Source: Acidobacteriota bacterium (lineage in GTDB: Bacteria > Acidobacteriota > Terriglobia > Bryobacterales > Bryobacteraceae). Taken from it: 5,464 bases of DNA. The stretch covers positions 1 through 5,464 of the forward strand of contig CANNLB010000259.1 of assembly GCA_947505565.1 (NCBI GenBank), given 5' to 3'. Below the pieces are notes generated by a model. That model worked only from the letters and a program-made list of their open reading frames with translations, was not told where the DNA came from and did no database searches. The stretch's first letter is position 1. Each line of letters opens with the position of its first letter. This document shows, piece after piece, positions 1 through 5,464 of this stretch. The translations under genes and the position numbers were made by a program.

Positions 1-16
1 GCGAACCCGCCCTCAC
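1..16 (-). CDS. Possible start of a third operon gene (partial, runs off left edge)
   Basis: On the minus strand, 26 bases after the stop of the PSCyt2/PSD1 gene, a GTG at 16-14 opens a frame reading (M)RAGS to the window edge. It is preceded by the purine-rich GAGGCGAG (about 28-21), a plausible ribosome binding site 4 to 9 bases away. The short gap and shared strand fit a continuing operon. In Planctomycetes and Acidobacteriota, genes of the DUF1549/DUF1553 type are very often followed by a DUF1501 (sulfatase-like, Tat-exported) gene, and these often begin with a short basic segment. Five codons cannot identify a family, so DUF1501 is inferred from neighbourhood only. A later start, or no gene at all, remains possible. 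Confidence 0.35.
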
Positions 17-42
17 AAAATCTCGCCTCGAATGATGTGCCA

Positions 43-2502
43 TTAGTGATTCTCCACAAACTCACGCGAACTGATTAACGCCCAGACAAACTCTCGCAAA
101 CCCGCCTCCCGATCCCCCCTCGCCGCTACTAACTTATCCAACTCCGCCGTCTCCTCCCCGTCCGGCCCCCGACCCAACGCGGCCAAATAAAATTCCTCAA
201 AGATCATCGCGTTCGTTGCCCCCCGCTCCAACAGCCCTCGCAGCCGACTCCCCGGCGCCGACAACCGATCCACATAAGTCGCCCCTGCCAACATATGCAG
301 CGCCTGCCCCAAACTCGGCTTCCCGCTCCGCTCCGGAATCGCCCCCCGATTCGGACGTCCATACAACTCCAGGAACCGTGAAAAATACATATCCGGATCC
401 TTCAAATTGATCGCCCGCGTATGCGCCGGAGCTTGGCCGACCGCGCCGCCTTCGCTCACCGCCGTCGTGAACGTCTCCGCCACCCCCGTTACCGTCACCA
501 CCGCATCCAGCATCACCTCCGCCTCCAACGCCCGGCTCAACGAATGCGAGTAGTTAGTAATATCAGCACGATTCGTCCCGTTCGTCTCATGCGCCAATTG
601 ATAAGTCCGCGACATGACAATCGTCTTCATTAAGTGCTGCAAGTTATACCCGTTTTTCTCAAAGTCCCGGGCTAAGCCAGCCAACAACTCCGGATGCGTA
701 GCTGGATTCGTCGACCGGAAATCATCCACTGGATCCACAATTCCCCGACCAAAGAAATACCCCCAAACCCGGTTCACCGTCGCCTCGGCAAAGTACGGAT
801 GGCTCGTCATCCACCGCGCCAACTCGTTCCGCGGGTTCCCGTCCCCGCGAAGCGCCAACGGCGAAGCGTCCAGCAACGCCGGCTTCACCACTACCTTCGT
901 CCGGGGATGCACCAACTCGATCTTCCCGTCCACGTCCTTCGAACTCCAATCCATGTCCGTCGGATGATCAAACACCACCGGCCCGGCTTTGAACAAGCGC
1001 CCAAAAAACGCCGCCATCCCCCAAAACTGGTCCTGGCTCCAGTTCTCGTACGGATGGTTATGGCACTGCGCACAGTCCAACCGCCGACCAAAAAATACCC
1101 GCACCTCCTCCGCCATCACGTCCGCCGGAGGACCAATCTGGTTGTAAGGAAGAAAGTGCCGGGATGCCGCCCCGTAGCCCTGCGCCGAAAGCCGCTCCCG
1201 CGCCACTTCGTCGTAACGCCGATTCCCCGCCACATTCGACCGAATCCACTCCCAATACTTCTGGCTAAACTTCGGCGTCAATCCGTTCGCAAAGATCGCC
1301 ACCCGAAACACATCGGCAAATCGAAAAGTCCAAAAATCGACAAACTCCGGCGAACCGATCAACGCGTCCACCACCCGTTCTCGCTTCTTCGCGTCCCGCG
1401 AACTCACGAACTCCCGCACCCGCTCCGGCGGCGGCAGCGTCCCCGTCAAATCCAAACAGACCCGTCGTAAAAACTCCGCATCCCCCGCTAACTCCGACGG
1501 CACCAGGTTGAACTTCTTCAACTTCGCAAAAACCGCCCCATCCACAAAGTTACCGCGCGCCACCACCGGATAGTTCTTCACCGGCGCACCAATCACCCCC
1601 ACTCCCACGCTCGCCACCTGCCCCGCCGCCCGAATCAAAATCGCCGTTTCCCCCAGCGCCTTGCCCTTCACCAACCCCTCCGCCGTCACTGTCGCCACCT
1701 CCCCATTGTTCGAGCTGAACAACACCTGATTCGTGAAGTCCTCCCGCCTCCCATCCGTATACCGACCCGTCACCAACAATCGCTGCGAACCAGCCACGCC
1801 CATCGTCGCCATCGCCGGATAAATCTCCAGTCCCGCCAACTGCGCCGTCTTCCCCGGCGTCCCGTACGGAGCCCCGCGCTTCACCCACTCCAAAATCGTC
1901 CGATAGTCCTCCGAGTCCCTCTCTAATCGCTTCCCGCCCCCATGCGCCAGCAACCCCAGCGGCTTCTGCAGCAACAAACTCTTCTCCGGCTCGCGGGTAT
2001 CTATCCGTGGCACCCGCTCCCCCGCCACCTCCGCCGTGAGTACCTGATACGTACCCCCCTTCGTAATCCACTCAAAATCGTCTTCCGGATGCAGCCCATT
2101 CGCCGATAGCTTCAACCCACCCCGCCCCTTCACACCCCCGTGACACGCCGACCCATTACACCCCCGTTTCGTCAAAATTGACCCAATATCCCGCCCAAAC
2201 GCGAAGGGCCGCTCCTGCTTCGATCCCGTCACTTTCACCGTCGAACGCCCCTGCACTCCCCCCAACTCAGCCATCACGGTCACCGCTCCATCGCCCAACG
2301 CCGCCACCCGTCCTCCCCCGGAAACGGTCGCCAAGGCCCCGCTGGAAACACTCCAAGACACCTCCCCCGTAACGTCCCGCTGCGTCCCGTCCGCATACTC
2401 AGCCATCGCCAAAAACTGCTGCTCCGCCCGCGCCCCTTCCAGCACCACCGTCTCCGGCACCGTCCAAATTCTCACAACTAAGAACAACGCAAAAATCGTC
2501 AC
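43..2502 (-). CDS. PSCyt2/PSD1 (DUF1549/DUF1553) exported cytochrome-like protein with two Big_2 domains
   Basis: This is an 819-residue protein of unknown reaction, probably exported. A hydrophobic N-terminus (residues 3-12) lacks a basic n-region, so the signal is weak. Two Big_2-like Ig domains (about 16-92 and 222-305) flank a cytochrome-like segment with GCNGSACHG (Cys115, Cys120, His121; a CX4CH spacing) and an EPEKSLLLQKP...HGGG...W..RGAP pattern typical of PSCyt1-like domains. DUF1549/PSCyt2 spans about 320-510, with CLDLTGTLPPPERV and the canonical CXXCH of RLDCAQCHNHP (Cys477, Cys480, His481). DUF1553/PSD1 spans about 555-815, with GNPRNELARWM, TVNRVWGYFFGRGIVDP and RPNRGAIPERSGKPS. 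Such proteins are thought to bind heme and act outside the cytoplasm, but their substrate is unknown. The GTG start at 2502 is chosen because an in-frame TAA lies at 2535-2533, no ATG lies between, and the codon overlaps the previous gene's stop as GTGA. Only a weak GGTGG precedes it. Length and domains look complete. The family call is firm; the function is not. Confidence 0.94.
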   Translation of the reverse strand: MTIFALFLVVRIWTVPETVVLEGARAEQQFLAMAEYADGTQRDVTGEVSWSVSSGALATVSGGGRVAALGDGAVTVMAELGGVQGRSTVKVTGSKQERPFAFGRDIGSILTKRGCNGSACHGGVKGRGGLKLSANGLHPEDDFEWITKGGTYQVLTAEVAGERVPRIDTREPEKSLLLQKPLGLLAHGGGKRLERDSEDYRTILEWVKRGAPYGTPGKTAQLAGLEIYPAMATMGVAGSQRLLVTGRYTDGRREDFTNQVLFSSNNGEVATVTAEGLVKGKALGETAILIRAAGQVASVGVGVIGAPVKNYPVVARGNFVDGAVFAKLKKFNLVPSELAGDAEFLRRVCLDLTGTLPPPERVREFVSSRDAKKRERVVDALIGSPEFVDFWTFRFADVFRVAIFANGLTPKFSQKYWEWIRSNVAGNRRYDEVARERLSAQGYGAASRHFLPYNQIGPPADVMAEEVRVFFGRRLDCAQCHNHPYENWSQDQFWGMAAFFGRLFKAGPVVFDHPTDMDWSSKDVDGKIELVHPRTKVVVKPALLDASPLALRGDGNPRNELARWMTSHPYFAEATVNRVWGYFFGRGIVDPVDDFRSTNPATHPELLAGLARDFEKNGYNLQHLMKTIVMSRTYQLAHETNGTNRADITNYSHSLSRALEAEVMLDAVVTVTGVAETFTTAVSEGGAVGQAPAHTRAINLKDPDMYFSRFLELYGRPNRGAIPERSGKPSLGQALHMLAGATYVDRLSAPGSRLRGLLERGATNAMIFEEFYLAALGRGPDGEETAELDKLVAARGDREAGLREFVWALISSREFVENH
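2499..2502 (-). promoter_or_regulatory. GTGA stop/start overlap joining the two operon genes
   Basis: The TGA stop of the PPC-domain gene (2501-2499) overlaps the GTG start of the PSCyt2/PSD1 gene (2502-2500) in the four bases GTGA. Only a weak GGTGG precedes the GTG, so the second gene is probably translated largely by ribosomes finishing the first. This ties the amounts of the two proteins together and supports a shared function. The overlap is seen directly; coupling is inferred. Confidence 0.8.
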
Positions 2503-4151
2503 GGCTGAGCCACCACCATCATTGGAATCTCCTTACTTGCAATCACCTTGCCCGGCCGGCCGTCCACCACCGACCGCACCGTCACCCGCACCAACCGCGG
2601 CACCTCCGACAACCCCGCCCCCTCCGCCACCGAAAACCCGATCACCAGTCGCTCGGTCCGCGCCACATACCGCTCCCGCTTCCCCAGAAACGGTGGCGGA
2701 TCCGTGTCCGGCTCGTAGTCCGCCGCCGCCAAAGCCACCACGCCTTCCGGCAGGTTCTCCACCACCACCGCCACAGCCCCCCGAAAGTCCTCTTCCCGAT
2801 CAAACTTCACCCGCACCGTCTTCGCCCCGCCCGGTGCTAAATTCAAATGGTCTTCGTCGATCAAAACCTTTCCCACGTGCCCCACCTGCGGTCGCACCTG
2901 CACCCGATACCGAAACCCCGCGTCGCCCAAATCCGACGTCAAATCCCGCAGCTCTAACGTGTACTCCCCCGGGTTCCGCAGCGGATAGATCACCTTCGCC
3001 GTCAACCCCTTATTCATCGCCCCCGTGCACGCCCCGCGCCCCGCAAACACGTTCGTCACCACCTCCGCCCCGGCCCCGTCCAGCAGCCTCACCACCGGAT
3101 TAAACAGCGGGGGCGCTCCATCCGGCGTCTCCACTTCAATCGCAATATCCTGCGGACCGGCCACTGTAAATTTCGCCCGCTGCATCTCCCCCGGCCGTCC
3201 AATCGTCCCTTCAATCGTGGCCGGAAAACCCACTGTTCCCATCGCCCGATACGTCTCGATCGCCTTCGCTTTCTCCGCCCGCCCGCCCCGCGCCGCCAAC
3301 TCGTTCAACCGGTTCGCCGTCAACGGTCGTTCAAAAGTCCGCTCCTCCCAATCCGTTTTCCCCGCCTCCCGCTCCTGCTCCACCGTCCCGGGCAATATCT
3401 GCAATTGATAGCCGTAGTCCGGCCCTCCCTGACCAGAAAAAGCCTCCAAACGCAAATAGTACCGTCCCGCCTTCGCAAATGTATGTGCCAAATACGCATC
3501 CGTCAGCCGACCCAAAACCCACAACGGCTCATCGTTAAATGCCACTCGGTTCAACCGCTTGGAATCAAACCAGCTCCCCGATTCCTCGAAGATCGAAATC
3601 GCGGGATCGAAGCCATTCGCGTTCCCTCCCGGCGCCCCCAACGACGGCAGTCCCGACCGAACTTGAAACGTCAACGTCTCCCCCGCCTTGGCCTGAAACG
3701 AATACAGATCCGTCTCCCCCTTCTTCCCGATCAGCCCCGCATAAACCACAGGTACGCCGACCACGACCACCGCAGTCTCCGTCGTCTCGTGCAGCCCTTC
3801 GGGTTCCGCCAAAACCGCGCCCTCGGCGATCCCCAAAACCAGCGCATTGGAGACCCCGCTTTCCGTCACCATCCGAAACGAGTACCGCCCCGCCTTCGTC
3901 TCCGCCCCAGTCTCCACCCGAATTTTCACCGTATCCCGCGCCGGCGAACTCTCCTTCCCCATGCCTTCCACCACCATCCGCACTCCCGCTCCGTCCACCA
4001 CCACAGCCCGAGCCTCCTTCAGGTTGCTGCCCCGCACGGTCGCCGTAAACGTCGTCCCACGTTGCCCCACAAACGGGTGCACCGAAACAGCCCGTGGATC
4101 AGCACCCAAAAGACAAAAATCGAATAGGAAAAGTGAGATAAGCCAACGCAT
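2499..4151 (-). CDS. Exported pre-peptidase C-terminal (PPC) domain protein with IPT/TIG-like N-terminus
   Basis: This is a 550-residue, probably secreted or periplasmic beta-sandwich protein with no visible catalytic domain. It has a signal peptide (MRWLISLFLF..., hydrophobic to residue 16, likely cut after Ala17); Cys13 is not in a lipobox. Residues about 19-108 resemble an IPT/TIG domain (VSVHPFVGQRGTTFTATVRG through AGRYSFRMVTESGVSNAL). Residues about 136-252 match a PPC domain: DLYSFQAKAGETLTFQV, FDPAISIFEESG, then AGRYYLRLEAFSGQGGPDYGYQL. A second PPC-like unit covers about 312-420 (AKFTVAGPQDIAIEVETPDG, then NPGEYTLELRD), followed by another beta-rich region to the end. PPC domains usually sit beside secreted proteases or bind polymers; here they stand alone, so a binding or scaffold role for the overlapping downstream cytochrome-like protein is an inference. 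The ATG at 4151 has a GGA 8 bases upstream. Domain family fairly sure, role unknown. Confidence 0.9.
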   Translation of the reverse strand: MRWLISLFLFDFCLLGADPRAVSVHPFVGQRGTTFTATVRGSNLKEARAVVVDGAGVRMVVEGMGKESSPARDTVKIRVETGAETKAGRYSFRMVTESGVSNALVLGIAEGAVLAEPEGLHETTETAVVVVGVPVVYAGLIGKKGETDLYSFQAKAGETLTFQVRSGLPSLGAPGGNANGFDPAISIFEESGSWFDSKRLNRVAFNDEPLWVLGRLTDAYLAHTFAKAGRYYLRLEAFSGQGGPDYGYQLQILPGTVEQEREAGKTDWEERTFERPLTANRLNELAARGGRAEKAKAIETYRAMGTVGFPATIEGTIGRPGEMQRAKFTVAGPQDIAIEVETPDGAPPLFNPVVRLLDGAGAEVVTNVFAGRGACTGAMNKGLTAKVIYPLRNPGEYTLELRDLTSDLGDAGFRYRVQVRPQVGHVGKVLIDEDHLNLAPGGAKTVRVKFDREEDFRGAVAVVVENLPEGVVALAAADYEPDTDPPPFLGKRERYVARTERLVIGFSVAEGAGLSEVPRLVRVTVRSVVDGRPGKVIASKEIPMMVVAQP

Positions 4152-4211
4152 GGTCGGTGTCCAAATCCTATCACTTTCAACATCAGACTTCTGATAGCAT
4201 CAGCCTCCGCT
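4152..4211. promoter_or_regulatory. Divergent spacer with interleaved inverted repeats; candidate promoter/operator
   Basis: These 60 bases separate the start of the minus-strand operon from the receptor pseudogene and are clearly more AT-rich than the flanking genes. ATCAG (4182-4186), CTGAT (4191-4195) and ATCAG (4199-4203) form two overlapping small inverted repeats with loops of 4 and 3 bases. CATCAG is repeated directly 17 bases apart (4181 and 4198). CTATCA at 4168-4173 pairs with TGATAG at 4192-4197. On the minus strand, TTGAAA (4180-4175) resembles a -35 box but lacks a well-spaced -10 partner, and GGA at 4162-4160 is a weak ribosome binding site for the 4151 start. The operon promoter should lie here or within the first bases of the pseudogene. 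An operator is a guess from symmetry. Confidence 0.4.
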
Positions 4212-4445
4212 ATGCCTCGCTCTCTCCTCGACTTCCTCGCCCTCAGTCTCCCTCTCTTCGCCCAAGGCACGAACAGCACCATCGCCGGCCACATCACCGA
4301 CCAAGCCGGTGTCTCCGTCGCAAACGCCAAAGTCTTCATTCAGAACGAAGCCGCCGGCGTCAAGCGCGAGGCCGTCTCTAACGCAAACGGCCAATACGTT
4401 GCCTACGCCCTCCCTTCAGGCGCGCGTCGGATAACGACTCAGTAA
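4212..4445 (+). pseudogene. N-terminal remnant of an Oar-like TonB-dependent receptor (signal peptide + carboxypeptidase-regulatory-like domain)
   Basis: The frame starts at ATG 4212 with a short signal-like peptide (MPRSLLDFLALSLPLFAQG) and continues into a carboxypeptidase-regulatory-like domain (CarboxypepD_reg type): STIAGHITDQAGVSVANA, then a GQYVAYALPSG turn. This is the usual N-terminus of acidobacterial Oar-like outer-membrane receptors, where it precedes the TonB plug. Homology stops after LPSG (about 4419), where a TYxVxVxxxGF strand would be expected. The frame then runs through a few unrelated codons to TAA at 4443-4445. The barrel frame is picked up at once at about 4420, so this looks like a deletion junction and not a natural end. 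No Shine-Dalgarno sequence is visible before the ATG. A stand-alone 77-residue protein is unlikely. Confidence 0.75.
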
Positions 4446-5116
4446 GGGCTTCACGGCGTCTCTCGCCTACACTTATTCAAATGTACGTGGCCAACGGAAC
4501 GAACATCAACGGAGGCGGCAACGGAGCCCCGCAGGATAGCCGCTGCACCGCCTGCGAATGGGGCGCCATGCCCGAAGACCGTAACCACATCGCCGTCGTT
4601 AACCACAATTGGGAACTCCCGTTTGGGAAAGGACCCCAGTTCGTTTCGAGGGGCGCGTTGAGCCATCTCATCGGCAACTGGAACATCACCGGCATCTGGA
4701 CGATGCCTACGGGAGAAACATTCACGGCCACTTTTGCGGCGGGCGTATCGAACTCCGCCGGCGGAGGCGGAGACCGTCCCAATCGCCACAAGAACGGCAA
4801 CCTCTCCAGCTTCGAGCGGACAATCGACCGTTGGTTCGATCTCACCGCATGGGCCAGCCCCGCCCAATTTAACTCCGGCAACGCCGGCCGCGGCATTCTC
4901 GTCGGTCCTGGCAACGTCAATGTCGATTTCGGCCTCCAACGCGAGTTCCCTTTCGGAGAATCTAAACGCGTTCAGTTCCGCTGGGAGATGTTCAACGCCT
5001 TTAACCGAGCCAACTTCACGACGCCCAATTCCAGCATCGGCAACGCCCTGGCCGGATTCATCTCCAACTGCGCCCCCGCCCGCGTTATGCAGCTAGGCCT
5101 CAAAATCTATTTCTAA
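4435..5116 (+). pseudogene. C-terminal beta-barrel remnant of the same Oar-like TonB-dependent receptor
   Basis: Two frames carry the last barrel strands. From 4435 one frame reads RLSKGFTASLAYTYS, a typical amphipathic strand. The frame is then lost near 4480, and the next frame carries MYVANGTNINGGG, PQDSRCTACEWGAMPEDRNH, NHNWELPFGKGP, GNWNITGIWTMPTGETFT, VNVDFGLQREFPFGE, FRWEMFNAFNRANF, ending VMQLGLKIYF. A terminal aromatic residue (Phe) is the outer-membrane insertion signal of barrel proteins. In the first frame the codon just upstream (4432-4434) is TAA, probably a lysine codon once (ARVG-stop-RLSKGF). ATG 4481 could open a 211-residue ORF, but it has no ribosome binding site and no signal peptide, so a functional product is unlikely. 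Relatives have roughly 1,000 or more residues; plug and most of the barrel are absent. Family call strong; pseudogene status well supported by three separate lesions. Confidence 0.85.
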
Positions 5117-5149
5117 CTCGCACCCTCCAATCTCACGTCGCGTGCCGCC

Positions 5150-5181
5150 CCTTTCCGCCGATGTTGCGGTTAGGCGGAAGG
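5150..5181 (+). terminator. Imperfect hairpin downstream of the receptor remnant; weak terminator candidate
   Basis: CCTTTCCGCC (5150-5159) pairs with GGCGGAAGG (5173-5181) around a 13-base loop, with one bulged base. It lies 33 bases after the receptor stop, where a terminator would be expected. There is no T-run after it on either strand, so it is not a standard intrinsic terminator; a leftover structure or chance pairing is possible. Confidence 0.25.
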
Positions 5182-5333
5182 CCGACGCTCGCCAAACCTC
5201 AGGGACGCTCGAGAAGGTCAAGGCCCATCACCATTCGACTGGCATCCGGGCCATAGCCATTCCACACTTGCCGAGTCAGTTCGAACGCTTCCACCTAAAT
5301 TATGCACACGGCGCGTGCCGGCCGGCTTGAACT

Positions 5334-5354
5334 GGGAGAGGGTTTGGGTGGGGG
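5334..5354 (+). other. G-quadruplex-forming motif
   Basis: Four G-runs of 3, 3, 3 and 5 bases (5334-5336, 5340-5342, 5346-5348, 5350-5354) are separated by loops AGA, TTT and T. This fits the standard pattern of four runs of at least three G with loops of 1 to 7. It sits about 90 bases before the possible start at 5444, where such a structure could affect transcription or the leader RNA. The motif is seen directly; folding and effect are inferred. Confidence 0.55.
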
Positions 5355-5443
5355 TGGCCTTCGCAAGCCTGCCAATATTGGGGTAAAACGGTGGGAGGCG
5401 GTGCGGGCGTCGTCGAGGCGCGGCCGGGAAAGGAGCCACCCAA

Positions 5444-5464
5444 TTGGTGAAAACGGATTTGGAC
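5444..5464 (+). CDS. Possible start of a plus-strand gene (partial, runs off right edge)
   Basis: AAAGGAG at 5429-5435 is the best Shine-Dalgarno sequence in the window. It is followed after 8 bases by TTG (5444) or after 11 by GTG (5447), reading (M)VKTDLD or (M)KTDLD to the edge with no stop. Many acidobacterial PadR-type regulators begin with a similar KTDL/KSDL stretch before a QGTLDLL helix, so PadR is a guess from six residues and nothing more. The spacing favours TTG, the commoner codon favours GTG. Confidence 0.4.

Larger units (their letters stand above)
5117..5443. other. Intergenic region without a convincing gene
   Basis: About 330 bases between the receptor remnant and the possible gene at the right edge. 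Small ORFs on both strands have compositions that look like chance and no recognised motif. The region contains an imperfect hairpin (5150-5181), an AT patch TAAATTAT (5296-5303), a 10-base palindrome GCCGGCCGGC (5317-5326), a G-quadruplex motif (5334-5354) and the palindrome CCAATATTGG (5372-5381). Base composition changes inside it: the + strand is C-rich up to about 5330 and G-rich afterwards. It probably holds the promoter and leader of the gene that starts at the edge, but no clear -35/-10 pair was found. Confidence 0.5.

Noticed and set aside
694..1470. Long plus-strand ORF (258 codons) opposite the PSCyt2/PSD1 gene
   Set aside because: Arginine/proline/histidine-rich composition typical of antisense frames in GC-rich DNA, no recognised motif, and fully covered by a gene with clear family motifs.
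1550..2071. Glycine-rich minus-strand ORF of 173 codons in another frame
   Set aside because: Shadow of the PSCyt2/PSD1 gene; glycine and alanine runs come from reading G-rich codons out of frame.
2522..4127. Several plus-strand ORFs (2522-3103, 3405-4127, 3539-4048) opposite the PPC-domain gene
   Set aside because: Low-complexity proline/serine/arginine-rich antisense translations; the minus-strand frame has a signal peptide and recognisable domains over the same stretch.
4451..4939. Minus-strand ORFs of 162 and 147 codons opposite the receptor remnant
   Set aside because: Antisense to a stretch with clear TonB-receptor barrel motifs and a terminal Phe; no motif or ribosome binding site of their own.
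5199..5294. Short minus-strand frame from GTG 5294 with protein-like composition (EAFELTRQVWNGYGPDASRM...)
   Set aside because: Only 31 residues, a stop immediately upstream, no ribosome binding site and no family I recognise. It could be a decayed gene fragment but cannot be supported.
5268..5301. TTGCCG and TAAATT as a sigma-70 promoter pair
   Set aside because: The spacer is 22 bases, too long, and no better -35 lies at 16-18 bases from the AT patch.
5142..5330. Plus-strand ORF of 62 codons after the receptor remnant
   Set aside because: Begins inside the hairpin region without a ribosome binding site; no motif and composition consistent with chance.
5372..5381. Palindrome CCAATATTGG as a possible operator
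   Set aside because: Too short and single-copy; no second half-site or promoter element close enough to support a regulatory call.

Overview
The window looks like chromosomal DNA from an acidobacterium, perhaps a Solibacter/Bryobacter-type member of Acidobacteriota; this is inferred from gene content, with no marker gene present. The grounds are a GC-rich, strongly C-biased + strand, a PSCyt2/PSD1 (DUF1549/DUF1553) cytochrome-type protein with Ig-like domains, a companion pre-peptidase-domain protein, and remnants of an Oar-like TonB-dependent receptor of the sort that is greatly expanded in that phylum. Planctomycetes and Verrucomicrobia also carry PSCyt2/PSD1 proteins, but the Oar-like remnant favours Acidobacteriota.

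Layout. Positions 4151 down to 43 hold a tight minus-strand operon. Its first gene (4151-2499) encodes an exported all-beta protein with an IPT/TIG-like N-terminus and one or two PPC domains. It ends in a 4-base GTGA overlap with the second gene (2502-43), an 819-residue exported protein with two Big_2-like domains flanking a CX4CH cytochrome-like segment, followed by PSCyt2 with a CXXCH site and then PSD1. At the left edge a ribosome-binding-site-like sequence and a GTG at 16-14 suggest that a third gene begins. In many relatives that position is held by a DUF1501 protein, but only a few codons are visible here.

A 60-base divergent spacer (4152-4211) with interleaved short inverted repeats separates the operon from plus-strand remnants of an Oar-like TonB-dependent receptor (4212-5116). 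The signal peptide and carboxypeptidase-regulatory-like domain are joined directly to the last beta-barrel strands. The plug and most of the barrel are missing, and there is also an in-frame stop and a frameshift, so this is a pseudogene.

The right end (5117-5443) has no convincing gene. It carries an imperfect hairpin, a G-quadruplex motif and, at the extreme edge, AAAGGAG followed by TTG/GTG, which is probably the start of another plus-strand gene. No tRNA, rRNA, CRISPR array or insertion sequence was recognised.

The two complete operon genes probably act together outside the cytoplasm: one is a redox or heme-like protein of unknown reaction, the other a binding or scaffold protein. The overlap suggests coupled translation. 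The biochemical role of this gene set is not established, and nothing here proves a new system.
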